Origin: Odobenus rosmarus divergens
Lineage: Eukaryota > Chordata > Mammalia > Carnivora > Odobenidae
Length of the DNA stretch: 64,000 nt
Direction of reading: 5' to 3'
NCBI RefSeq assembly: GCF_000321225.1
Contig: NW_004450481.1
Location: 67,394-131,393 of the forward strand
Part shown: positions 32,372 through 44,700 of the stretch, piece by piece
Position numbering within the stretch: the stretch's first letter is position 1
How the letters are laid out: every line of letters starts with the position of its first letter
Made by a program: the position numbers and the translations under genes
The notes under the pieces: model-generated
The model's input: the letters and a program-made list of their open reading frames with translations, nothing else
Told to the model about the DNA's origin: nothing
Database searches by the model: none

Positions 32372-33455
32372 CCTCCCCACCCAGGGTATGGAGTGGCATC
32401 AAGGGGAAGTGGAAGGCAAAGTTGGGGTTATGTTTCGTGCCTTTGGTATTTTCTAGAAACATTCTTTTACACACACTCTTGCGTCTTCTGCTGAGACACG
32501 TGCTTTCCAAAGCAGTGTGCCCTCTTTCTGGAACTTGATTAAAGTAAGACTGTCTGTTTACTCTATTTTGGTTTGTCGGTAGCATAGAAGATAAACCTTT
32601 TTAGGCTGGACTGGAAATTTTTGCAAGTTTATCCAGAGATTAAGGTTATTTCTGTGTGTCACAGAAAAGTGTCTTTACCCCCCAAGCTGCATCTAACTCT
32701 GATAGTCAGCCAGCTCTCTTTCCCCGGATGAAACAGACTCCAGAAGATAAGGAGCTTATACCCCCACGGGGCCCTGCGTGAGCTGTCCTCCCAGGCTCCC
32801 TCTAGCTTGGGGCTTAGGCTGTGCCTTCCCGAGCCTAGGGAAGCCACTTGAACCTTCATGGCCTTCGGAATGCCTCCCCAGCCACCCTGGTGTTTGAGAC
32901 AGTGCAGCCTGGAAAGCGGGACAACCGCCTAAGGCAAGGATGGAATGCACACCTTGTCCCTGTCTGAGCCTGCGGCCGGCATGCAGCCTCTTCCCCTAGT
33001 GTCCTCACTCCAGACATGTCTAGAGGGTGTTGCCATGGCAGACATCGTTACTCAAGCAGGGCATCCCTTTGTAATGGAACCCCGACACAGCCTGCCTCAC
33101 TACCCTCAACCCAAGGCTCTAAGCATCCCCTGGGTTTATTCAGAGTTGGCACATAACTTGTAGCCCGCTTGGCCTTTCTGGCCTAAGGACACCTCAGAGG
33201 TGACAGGACCTGGGCAGAGCCCCAGCACAGACCGTGCAGTCAAAGGGGAGGACCCAGGTCCTGGTGCTGGAGAGCCATAATCTCTTTGGACCGACGTGTA
33301 CCTACTTGCTGAGGATCAAACTGCATATACTATTGGGAGGAAGACTCTCTTGACCCTAGGTAGTGACAGAATAGCAAAGTCAAAAGAGAAAAACCCAAGT
33401 GTTGGGTTTGGGGCTGTCACCTGTGAACAGAATAAAGCAAAAAATGGTTATGAAA
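32372..33455 (+). terminator. FAM32A: FAM32A 3' UTR with candidate poly(A) signals at 32538 and 33431
   Basis: ATTAAA at 32538-32543 gives a short 3' UTR of about 190 bases. A canonical AATAAA at 33431-33436 would give one of about 1.1 kb. The sequence alone does not say which is used, and both may be. Confidence 0.5.
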
Positions 33456-34093
33456 CAGAAGTCTGAGTGTCGTAATTAATTATAAGTGGTTTGATTATCA
33501 CTAGAAACACTGCTTTTTGGATTTATTGCACATGTAGAATGCGCATACTGCAAAGTGACCATTTACCCTCAACTTGGAAGAAATTAGGTGACATGTTTTT
33601 CCACCTGTGGCTTGCAGCCCACCTGAGAGGTAATATACTGTCTCATTAGTAGTGGCTCCTTGGGGCAGGTTCCCTAGAGTTCTCTACTGCCTAGCCGAAA
33701 GGCACTTGGAGGCCTTTTCCATCCATGAGTCAGCCGCTGGGGTTTGTGAGCATGATGGGATGCTGTGAGAAGCCATTGTCGGGATGCTGGAAGATAGATA
33801 CTCCATCTCTCTGCCTACCCAATCTAAAGCTGAATGACTTAAAACAGCAGGATTTCTCTTCAGTGGGTTGACTGCTGGGCTGGCTGGCTCTGTGCCATGT
33901 GGTGTAGTTCACCTGTGTTGCTGTGTTAACTTGCCTGGGGCCAGAATGGCTAAGGTGGCAGCTACTCCTTCAGAATCTCTGTGTAGTCTATTCCATTGGC
34001 CAACACAAGTCACATTGCCAAACCCAGTCAGGGAGAGAACTCCATGGGTGCGGACACCGGGAGACATGGTTGTTTCAGGCCATCACTGTTAGT

Positions 34094-34255
34094 CTACCAC
34101 AATGTTTCTCGAACTCTCGTGGATGTTAGACTCTTCTGGAAGCATTAAGAACCACCGATGCTGCCTGGGGTGGGGTTCAGTCCCTGAGATTTTCCCCAGA
34201 GCTCAGATGACCCTAACAGGCAGTAAAGTTGGAGAAACCCTGGTCTACTGCAATG
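34094..34255 (+). repeat. MER5A-like hAT fossil between FAM32A and AP1M1
   Basis: ACAATGTTTCTCGAACTCTC at the left and GGTGGGGTTCAGTCCCTGAG in the middle, with GTTGGAGAAACCCTGGTCTA at the right, fit MER5A. Elsewhere in 33440-35379 I recognise no gene. Confidence 0.65.
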
Positions 34256-35739
34256 GGTCTGGTCTTTTCTGAGATGGTGCAGAGGTCAAATCTGGCTTAT
34301 ATATTAAGTGTAAATGCCAAGGACGGTGATTTGAATCCCTCCCGCCCCACGCATGGAGAATGGAGTAATTTATGTAAACAATGTTTACTGTGATGGTGCT
34401 CTTGGCACTTGGGTGTCTTGTTTCTTCCAAAGACTTTTGTCCAATCTGTTCCTCCCAGCCCTGCCCTCCCCATACTGATTTTAAACATCTAAACATTGCC
34501 TAGAGCAAGCCTGAAAGGAAATGCTCCATAATGAGAGGGGTCACCTCTCCTGGGTGGTTTTTCTTTTTCTCTTACACTTTTTGGCATTTCCGTGGGTTGT
34601 TTTTTTTTTTCCCCTGTGAAGTGTATAATTTTGTAATTTTTAAAAGACATGTTTTCCTAAAATATTGAAATATTTTGGGCAAACTATGAGGCTAGGTATA
34701 ATAGGGTATTGTACAAGACAATGTCAAAAATTCTCCCAGACGTTTTGTGAAAGAATGCTTCCAGCCCAGGATTTACTTGTCTTTAAATAATCCAGTTTTC
34801 TCCTCTGGATTTTCTTGCACTTCATTTCTATCCTAAGCCGAGGATATACTGCAAAAGCCATCTTTCAAAACCCCAAAGGAGTTAGAAGGGAAGATCAAAA
34901 GTCAGAGGCAGGCAGCCTGAGTAAAATGGTCCTGATGCTGCAGGGTTGGGGTCCCCAGAGCACTGTGATGGTTCACTAGGACAAAATGCAGGCATATCTC
35001 CACAGCCTGAGTGTTCATAAAGGCAGTGAGATACTCAGTTGTTGGATCAGGGGTCACAATGTGCATCACCCACTGCGGTCACTACCTACAGAAATGAGAG
35101 AAGTGCTTTTCACCGAGGTTCGGCGAGGCATGGTTTTCAGATCATAAATAGGCACTGACGAATGTTGACACTGACACTGACAGGTGACAAGTAGTGACTT
35201 GTTGGTAAGGCTTGAGTTCCATTCAGAGAGTTTGGCCTCTTTCCAAGTAACCACCACCTTCCCTTCCCCTATAAAGTGTATAATAATTAGTGACTATATT
35301 TGTTCCTGGAACCCCCACCAGACTATGAGTTTCCTGGGACTGGGCCCAAGGTGGGTTCTACCACCGGTATGTCACCTCACTTGGCCCACGGAGGCCGGGC
35401 GGGGGTTTCCAGCTGCCCTGGCCTCTTCGCCCCACCTGGCACCTGGAGAGTGCCCGGCGTCAGTCGGCCCCGCCCCTCCGGGCCTTACTTCCGGATGCTT
35501 GAGGCAAGAGCGGGAAATAAGGTCACATCGGGCGTACTGCGACTGCGCGCACTCCGCCTCGCGCCTGCGCCTTTCTGGCAGCCCCCCCCCTCCCCGACCG
35601 GACATAACGGTGCGCGCGCGGCTCCCCGGACCGGAAGTGGAGGCAAACTGTCGCGGGACGCGCCCGGCCTTGCTCAACGCCCGGCAGTCCCCGCCGTCGC
35701 CGCCGCCCTTGGCAGCTGCCGAGGCTTCCCGCAGCCGTC

Positions 35740-35781
35740 ATGTCCGCCAGCGCCGTCTACGTGCTGGACCTAAAGGGCAAG
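35740..35781 (+). CDS. AP1M1: AP1M1 coding exon 1
   Basis: The ATG at 35740, after CAGCCGTC, opens MSASAVYVLDLKGK. The donor GTACAT starts at 35782. Intron 1 is 5.5 kb and begins within the CpG island. Confidence 0.96.
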
Positions 35782-38700
35782 GTACATATGGCCCCCCCAC
35801 CCTCCCCGTTGCCAGGCAACCGGTGGGGCCTCGCCCTCTGGGGGGACCCACCCTGTTGCTAAGTAACCCGCCAATGGGACCCACCCTAGTCTTAGGGAGG
35901 CTGGTCGGCCTCACCTGAGGGCCCCACCCTGTTGCTAGGTAACCTGGCGGGGGCTTCGATCCGGGAGCCCCGCCCTGTTGCTAGGCACGCCCAGCTGCAC
36001 GGCTCCCCTCCCACTGTGGGGTCGGGTGCTCAAGCCTTTGGTGGGGGCGTCGGGGAACCTGAGGCAGCGGGGAGGGCGGGCCGCAGCCGGTTTCGAAGCC
36101 AGGACAGGCGCTCAGGGACTGTGCGACCCTTGGCCAGAGGTGGTGAGGCGTGTCGGGGACAGTGTGCCCTCGGGCCAATCCCGCCCTCTTTATCTGGAGA
36201 TTTCTCTTTGCCAGTCCCCGCATGGATTCCAGGATTAAGTGACGCGTGTGGTGGGAGGGCCATTTTACAGAGGGAGAAACTGAGGCACAGAGAGGCACGC
36301 AACCTGCCCAAGGTCACACCAGCCACAGAATGGCAGGTCTAGGAATCAGCTGATATTTGGGGAGCACCCATACGGGGTGCTTAGGCTTGGGCTGCCTTTG
36401 GTGAGCAAAATCGGAGTCCTGGAGCTCACAGTCTGGTGGGAGAAAGGGACACTGATCTCAGAAAGCACACATCAATGTCAGTTGCCATGATGAAGCAGTG
36501 AGAACGTAATAGGAGACTATGCCTGGGCTGGGGGTCAAGGAGGGCTTCCGGGAGGGAGTGACAAATCTGGCTGAGACCTGAAGGAAGAGTTGCACATGAC
36601 TAGGACCCAGGTGCCATTCCCAGGGGACTCTGGGAAAACTTCTTAAAGGAGGGATTTCAAAGCCTTTCCAGGTGGGCTGCTGCCTTCCCCCAAGTCTGTC
36701 CTGGCTAGAAGGCAAGTGAGTATTGGTCTCTTGCATCTGGAAGTAACAGGAACAGTACCAGCAATGCTATACAAGTCCCGCGTGGATCACTGGGAGAGAG
36801 GTGGGCCTCGGGCCCAGGGGGGCAGGCAGGAGTTAGCTCAGAAGCAGTGGGGAGTGAAGAGGTGAAGTGGCTATCCCTCCCTGCCCCCCTCCCAGAGTAC
36901 CCTGCACTAGCACTTTCTGAGAGTCCCTTGAGTGGGTCGCCTGCCCCGGATGCCACCCAAAGTCAACAGCTAGTGAGGCCCAGTGCTGGACTCCCTTCCC
37001 CAGCCCTCAGGCAAGGGAAGATACAGGGCACACCAGGGGCCAGGTGGGTGCAGTGTTCCCAGAGTCCTCGTAGCATGTGTTCTTCCTTCCACACTGGACA
37101 CTGTGTCCCGAGTTCCCAAAGGCTGCCTTATCTCAGATCTCTCATTCCTTCAGCAAACAATTCATGAGCACCTAGCGTGCACCAAGCCCAATGCCTACTC
37201 TTATCGTGACTATGCAGTTAGGGCTGAGTTCAGACCCCATCTCTGCTGCACAGCTGTGTGACCTGAGGCAAGTACCTTCTTTTCTCTGCACCTTGTTTTC
37301 CTCACTGCTCACGCAGGCTGGTTATGGCGTTATTGTGCAAACTCTCTGAGCAGATGTTTGAGACAGGCTAGCACCACTTATGGCCCACAGTCCTTGTTAA
37401 TCCCGTCTAGGGCCTCGGGTTCTAGCAGGGGAGACACACGGAAGCCGATGGATCCAAATGGTCAGATCCAGGTAGCTTACAAGGGCATGGACACAGCCCC
37501 ACGTAGTATAAATGCCAACCTCAGTTTTGGTTGCAGAAGGAGAGGTAGTTACAGAAGGCCTCCTGGAGGAGGGAGGTGCCAGAGCTGGGACCAGGTGACA
37601 GGTGGACAAGGAGGCATCGCAGTTGGCCTGAGGGGTCAGGGGCAGCCTGCTGGGGCTGGTGGGCCAGAAGACCCGGGTAACCCTGGAGTCTGGAGGATGG
37701 CACCAGCAGGGCCATGGGTGGTTGAGGATGTCCAGATGGGAATGAGGAACAGAGGGGGCCAGTCTGAGCCCAGGAAGGAGGAGCCACCAGAGGAAATTGT
37801 AGCCTGGGAGGAGCATAACCAGACCTGCCTTTCGGGAAGCTCCCAGGGCAGTCATGGACTTGCCTCCGGTCCTCAGCAACTATCATGCTATTTATTACTC
37901 CATTCCACATGGACCTCAGGTTTTAAAAGGACCTTTTGTGCAGACTATATTTACTAAAAAGGTAATGGCACATTAAGAAATTCGTGACCACACGTCTGTC
38001 TGCCACCCAGAACCTCTGATCACCAAGGAAACCGGCCACATTTAGCTGCCAGGGGGCCCTCATGGTTACTTCTTTGCCCTTATCTTTCTTGTTTCTCTGC
38101 GGCTTCTAACAGCACTACCATACTCCTCAGTGGGCTCCCGTTGGCCTCCGAGTTGCTGCTCCCTCTTGCTCTGCCCATTTCTGTCACCGCCCCCCGGCCA
38201 CTTCCCTCGGACGTTGACTCCTCCTGCTCAGGCCTGGGGGTCCCATCCGCACTGACCCTCTCCTTGGGGCCTTTGACTCACGTCCAGGTGCCGGTGACTC
38301 AAGTTTGTGCCGCAGTCCAGAGTACTTATCTGGGGATCCACTGTTCTCCGGGGTACCTCGGAGGTCCCACAGCCACCACAAACCTGGCATTTCCCCAAAG
38401 GAACTTGCTGCCACCCCATACGTGCTCTCTCGCCATCTCAGTGAGTGGCGCCGCCATCCATGGGACTGCCCTCATTGGAGACCTGGGCGTCATCCCCGCC
38501 TCCTTTCTCTCCTCATGCCCATGCTCACTCCACAGACATTCGCTGAGCACCCACTGGCATCAGGCTCTGTTGTGGGGGCTGGGACGCGGGCGTGCACAAG
38601 GCAGAAGTGGTCACCGTTCTCAGGGAGTCTTAGACTCTGGCAAAAGGGACAGACCATAAAAGAGGATAGAAATTACAGTGCAGCAGCGTTGTGGGCAGTG

Positions 38701-41700
38701 AAGGAAAAGTGGAGTTGGGGTAAGGAGGCACAAAACATGATCTCTTTGGCAGGGCAAGCAAGGAAGACTTAGAGGAGGTGCCATCTGAGGTGAGGCTTGA
38801 GAAATTAGCAGAGGCCAGGGCATTCTGGGCAGAGGGGACTGCAAGTGCAAAGGCCTCGAGGCAGGAAGAGATGTGGATGGTTCAGAGAGCGGCGAGCGGA
38901 CCGGGATGGCTGGACTAGAGTGACCTGGGGGTGAGGGTGGGGGCCGGATGGACAGAGAGGCATTGGCGGGGCCTTGAAGAATCAGTTTGCCATGAGGTTC
39001 AACTTGCAGTTTGTTTTCAGTCTGAGGGGACACTGGGGTAGACAGCAGTTTGAGCACGGAGAATCCCAGTCTTGAGTTCTTAAGAAGACCCCTCTCGCTT
39101 TTTTGTGGGGAAGGAACTGTGGGGGTCCAGAGCAACCATAAGGGTAGGGGTTTGTCACCTCAGTGTTGCCTGCCTCCCTTCAGTCTGTCCTGTCTCCTGC
39201 CTTCGTCCCCTCATCCAGGACGTGCAGCCCAAGCTCTGAGGTTGGCCTCACTCCACCTAACCAACGCGCCCAGGTCCCACCGTGGGCTGCACCCCTGACT
39301 CCACCCCGTGGCTCCAGCCACCTTGGTCTCTCTGCCTCTATCCGCCCTGTCCCCTCGGGCCTCCGTTTGAAGGTCACACCCTCGGGAGGCTCTCAATTCC
39401 TCCTAAGCAAGTGTCCCAGTGCAGGGACTCTGTTTCGGTCACCTCTGTGTCCCCAGGCCCAGCATGGTGTGCGGTAGAGGGCGCCCAGGGCCTGCTCGTT
39501 GGATGAGCTGGCCTCTTTGCAGCCCTGGTAATGGAAGTGAGCAAGGGAAGTTGCTCTCTGCTCTTTCCTTTGAGCATTCTGGGGGCTTGGGGCTCCCTGC
39601 CAGCTGCAGCCCCCAGAGCTGTGTACCTGGGGAAGAAGATGGGCCTTGGGAAGCCCAGGAAAGCAGCTTCGGGAGCAGAAGGGGCCATGCAGGGGGTGAG
39701 AACTGGTGAGAATCTGGACTCACCTTTGCTGGCTGTGTGATCTCGGGCAGGCGGTGCCAGTTTTCTGGACACCACCGTGCATCTCTCTCAGAGTAACAGT
39801 CCCGCCTCGTGGCAGGGCCGGTGTGTATTCCCGGCAAGGAGTATATGACAGGGCGCACGGGAGTCCCTTAGCCCAGGCCTGGCGCATGTGCCCATCAGCT
39901 CACCCGCTGGGTGCTGGGTCCCTAAGGCCTTCTGGACCTCAGCAGGAAGAGGACATAGACCAGGAAAGGGAAACTAGGAAAGAGGTTCTCGTTTTGACGC
40001 TTTCTCTCCGATTCTCTCTTTGTCCTGGCTTGAAACAACAAAGACAGCGTATTTTGTGGAACTGCAGGTTCTGAGGCCGGCGCCGCACGGCACGGTCAGC
40101 TCTGCAGGGCCCCGCTCAGCTCAGGGCTGAGTCCTGCAGCGGCTGTCCCCCCAGGCTCATGGGAGCGGCTCTAGGCCGGGTCTCCAGATAGAGCCTCTCG
40201 CAGCCTGGCAGAGCCTCGGCCACCTCCTTGTCCCTTCAGGGAGGGGTCGCTTACGTGGACCAGACTGCATTTCTTTGATGAGTTCAGTCACTGTGTAAAC
40301 CCAGGAAGCCGTACACGCACACTCCATCACCCCCTGAGGCTTCCTCACACCCCTTGTGTCCAGCCCGTCCCCAGGCCGCCACTGACGTGCTTTCTGTCGC
40401 CACTTCCGAGGGCTTTATGTTAGTGGAATCCCATGAGCCGGGATATGCCGTCCGTTGTCTGGTCGCTCACCCGGCCCGGTGGTCCTGGGAGGCCCCTGTG
40501 CTGCCGCCCGAGTCAGTAGTCACTCCTCGTGGCTGAGGAGCCTTCTGGGCTGTGGGTGGACACAGTTCTTGTTTCCGTTCACCTGTTGGAGGACATTGGC
40601 TCTCCCTCCAGCCCGGTCTATGTACAGTAAAGCTGCAGTGGATATGGGTCTTCACATGGATGTACGGCTTCGTTTCTCTTGGGCTGGGTCTTAAGCTGGG
40701 CTTACCTGTGTGAGACCCTGCCGGACTTTACCAAAGTGCGTGTCCCATGTTAAGTCTCCGGGAGCAGTGGGCGAGGGTTCCAGATGCTGCGGGTCCTAAC
40801 CCCCAGGCTATGAAAGAGTGAGAAAGAAGGAGCAGCCCTAGGAGGAGCTTCTCCTCAGGTCTCAGTGGGTCCTGGTGGATGTGAACACTCAGCAGTGTCG
40901 CCTGAATGGGCGCCCTGACACAGGCAGAGAAGTGCGGTACATTAGCACAGGAAAGGCTCTGGGAAGGTCTGCAGCGAGAGCCTACAGGAAGTTGTTTTAA
41001 CCTGGCATCTCCCAGTTGACTCAGTCCTGGACCGTTGCCCCATATTCCCCTCCCCTGCAGAGCACCCGGTTGGCCCCTGTGGAGTTCACTTGGGGAAATG
41101 CTCTCCTTGAGGAATTCCCTGGGGGACAGAGATCAGCATGGCCTGGAGTCTCTGATGGACAGGGGTGTGACTAGGGTCCCTGCGGTGAGGGAGGTTGGTG
41201 TTCTCGCCTCCCCACCCCAGCACCTGGCTTGTGGGGCTCGCAGTGAAAGCAGTGTCATCCCCCCCCCCCCCACTCCCGGCCCAGGTGCTCATCTGCCGGA
41301 ATTACCGCGGCGATGTGGACATGTCAGAGGTGGAGCACTTCATGCCTATCCTGATGGAGAAGGAGGAGGAAGGGATGCTGTCGCCCATCCTGGCCCACGG
41401 GGGAGTCCGCTTCATGTGGATCAAGCACAACAATCTGTATCGTATCCCTTTGCGGGGGAGCTCCCAGGGGCCTCCTGTGTGCACGCACACCCGTGGGCAA
41501 CCGAGAGCTTCCAGTACCCGGCCTCGCCTGGCCCCGGGGCTGGCTCGGGCACCCCCTCGCGGAGCTCCCTGCGGCCTGAGGGGATGAGCGGGGAACACAC
41601 AGGAGCACATGTGATGGCTGCTAGGAGAGGAGAGGGTACGGCAGGGGACCTCATCTAGTCTGGGGATCCAGGAAGGGTTCCCTGAGGAGGTGACATCTGG

Positions 41701-44700
41701 AGGAGACCTCAGGGAGGCCAGGTGTCCACTCTCCAGAGGGGTAGGCAGACACGAGGAACAATAGGCCCAGACAGAAGCTCTGCAGAGGGAAAGCGAGGCT
41801 CATTCTGGAAGCTGCAGTAGGGGTGGCTAGAGCACTGGAGAGGGGGCGTGTGGTGGGAGTGAGGCCCAAGTGGTCAGCAGCACTGAGGGGTCTCCTAGGG
41901 TATCACCTTTGATGCGAAGCCCTTGGAGGGTTTTAGGCAGAGGGGTGACACAAAGCCAGATTTGCGTTTGCTGAAGGTGTCTGGCTGCAGTGCAGAGGCC
42001 AGACTGCAGGGAACAGGAGCAGGTACGGGGAGGGGGCGACGAGGCTGGGGTCAGAGTGTGCATGTTAACGTGCCCATCGCTAGTGCCTCGTGTGCACATT
42101 ACAGCGAGGGTGCTGGCCTGTGACCCTCGTCTGGCCCCCTGAGGTCCAGCTCCTGCAGCCTCTGTTTCTCCTTCCCCTTGCTCTCTGGAGGGCCTGGGGG
42201 GCAGCTCTACAGAGTACCCCAGGCGGCCTGTAAGCCAGGAGTTAGCCATCTGTGAAGCCGCCCTGGGTCTGGGCGGTGGCTGCCCAGGTGTGGAGGTGGC
42301 GGTGGTGTGAGCTCAGCAGGAGCCATCTGACCAGTTTCCAGCTGGGCCCCGGTTTCATGCGTGGGCAGCCAGGGAGGACACGGCAGTGCCTCACCTCTCT
42401 GGGTTCTGCTGCCCAACACCCCCTTCCTGCTCCCTAGTTCCACTGTCGGGTGACAGTTTCCAGCAGGGCCCAGCCTTGAGGGCCTACTGTCCCTCCTTAG
42501 AAAGCACCTGAAGGGCCTGTGGTCCCAGGCAGGAGGAGGGAGGCCAGCACTCCTTTGACTGGCCCAGCATCCGTTTCCTGGGTCCCAGCTCTAGGCAGGC
42601 AGTGAGGTGGACATGGGCCCTGCCATCCCTTTCCCCTGGAGCTCCCAGCTCAGCCCCAGGGGCCAGGTGGCACAGGCGTGTCATGAATGGGCACGTCCAG
42701 GGCACAGCACATGGACCTGCAGTGGAGGACCCAGCCTACCTCCTCAAGGTAGCTTGAGGCTCTTTAGGGAAAGAAACAGGAAGTGCCCAGCACATGCTGA
42801 CCCTTCCCTATGTGGGAGGGAGAGTCTGTACCACACACTTTACACACATCACCTTGATGAATCCACTGTCATGCCCCCATCAAACAAGTAAGAAAATGGA
42901 GATTCTATTTAAAAAGTTTGCTTTAGGAGCCAGGGCTTGCAGGAAGGGCTCGAGCCAGCGTGAGCCCCAGCTGCTTCTGTTGGAGCCTGGCTGGGCAGCC
43001 CTGCACCTCAGCGGGATCACATAAGCCATTGGCTTTTGGGGAAGGACCAACTGTGGTCCTGCTTTCTGCTCCCAGAAAGAGCCGCGCTGCCTCCCCACCC
43101 TGGGCTGTTCACCCCACCCAAGGTGTACCCTTACCACCATGCTGGGCTTTGGCTCTCAGCTCAGATTACCACCTCCTCAGGGCAACCCCTGACCCCCAAG
43201 CCAGTGGCTGGGGTGGGTTCTCTGTGTCCCCTGCTGCCTCTCTGTCATGGAGGACTCCCTTGGGGCTGGGGCCACGTCTGGTGACTGCAGTGTCTCGGGC
43301 CTGGCTCAGACCATAAGCTCAGTAACCCCCTGAAGGCCAAGTGAATGGCTGGGGGTTGGGTTGAGGGACGTTCTGAGCCCAGAGTGGCCGTGGGGGTCCT
43401 CCCAAGACCTGCAGTGAATCGGGGTCTGCAAGGCAGCAGCCCAGGCCTCTGAACACTCCTTAACTGGGGCCGCCATGCAGTGGTTGCCACGTCCAAGAAG
43501 AACGCGTGTGTGTCGCTGGTGTTCTCCTTCCTTTATAAGGTGGTACAGGTGAGTTGAGTCACAGTCCGCCTCTCTGCTGTGGGCCTCCGCCCACACCAGC
43601 CACCCGAGAGCTGCAGCCTCCCAGGGAGTTCTGGGGCTAGAACCCCAGGAAATGGGAAGGGGGAGCTCCAGCTGCCCCGTTTGTGGGATTTTTATGGCCT
43701 TCGGTGTCCCTTTGCCATGGTGAGGAGGGGAAAGTGAACAAGAGGCGGAGCTCAGGGCGGGTCAGTGCGCCCTGACTCCAGGAGGGACAGCTGTGCCCCA
43801 CAACTGGCTGTGGAAGGGTGGCGGGGGGCCAGCTGAGAGTCAGAGCTTAGGGAGGTAGGCTAGCCAGGAGGAGGGCAGAACCAAATTCTGCTCAGAGACG
43901 GGGAGGCAGCGAGAGCAGCACATGCAAAGCCCCTGAGGCAGGAGTGCGTGTGGTATGGTACGGTCAGGGACCATCAGGCTGGCCAGTGTGCTCAGGACGG
44001 TGAAGGGCTGAGGTCAGCAAGGTGGGCGGGGCTGGACTGTGGGGTCGGGGACGCACAGGGCCTAGTGAGGAATTCGGATTTCATTCCAAGCCTGATGAGA
44101 GATGGTGGGGCACTTTAAGCAGGAGACTGACGAGACCCGACCGGAGTTGAGATTGTCGGGCTGGCTGCTAAGTGGAGCAAAAACTTGAAGGCGACAGGGA
44201 GGCCAGTGAGGAGGTTGCTGTGGGCTTCCAGAGGAGAAATGGAGGGGCCTGGCTGGAGCAGGGGCTGTGGGGTTGAAGAAAGTGGAGAATCGGACCCAGG
44301 AGGCTTGGGGTGGGCGCAGGAGAGCTGTCGTCCTCAGGTGGTGCCACATGCAGCTAGTTCAGGAGCCACTGTGCTGGACAATGGGAAATAGGTTGGTCTG
44401 GGCAGTGGGCAGGAGAGCATGTGTCCCCCTGGGGAGCCCTGAGTCTGGGCTGAGGAGTAGCCTTCGTGCCAGACCAGTGGTGCCGTCACAGGAGTGACTT
44501 CCGAATAGAGGCCCAGCGGCTGGTGCCAGAGTGCAGAGGGACATCCACGGACCAGAGATAGGGAAAGGAGGAAGGTTCTCCTCCCTGCAGCGTTTGGCAT
44601 TTCCTTTTTGCCTCGGTGACTTTCCTTCAGGGTTGGTGCTAATGAAACTTTTCTCCCTTCGCTTCTTTGATCCTCTTAATTTTCTGTTGAACTGGGGGGG

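Larger units (their letters stand above)
35380..36180 (+). promoter_or_regulatory. AP1M1: AP1M1 CpG-island promoter and first-intron edge
   Basis: Dense CpG with no TATA box. An inverted ETS site ACTTCCGG lies at 35487-35494, the NRF1 palindrome GCGCCTGCGC at 35561-35570, and an ETS site CCGGAAGTGG at 35631-35640, about 100 bases before the ATG. The transcription start is probably between about 35570 and 35730. The island extends into intron 1, where X-box motifs sit. Confidence 0.75.

Noticed and set aside
35184..35918. A 244-codon frame over the AP1M1 promoter.
   Set aside because: Out of frame with the AP1M1 ATG and fully explained by the GC-rich CpG island.
37358..37957. A 199-codon frame in AP1M1 intron 1.
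   Set aside because: No splice context, no family similarity, and antisense frames of similar length overlap it.
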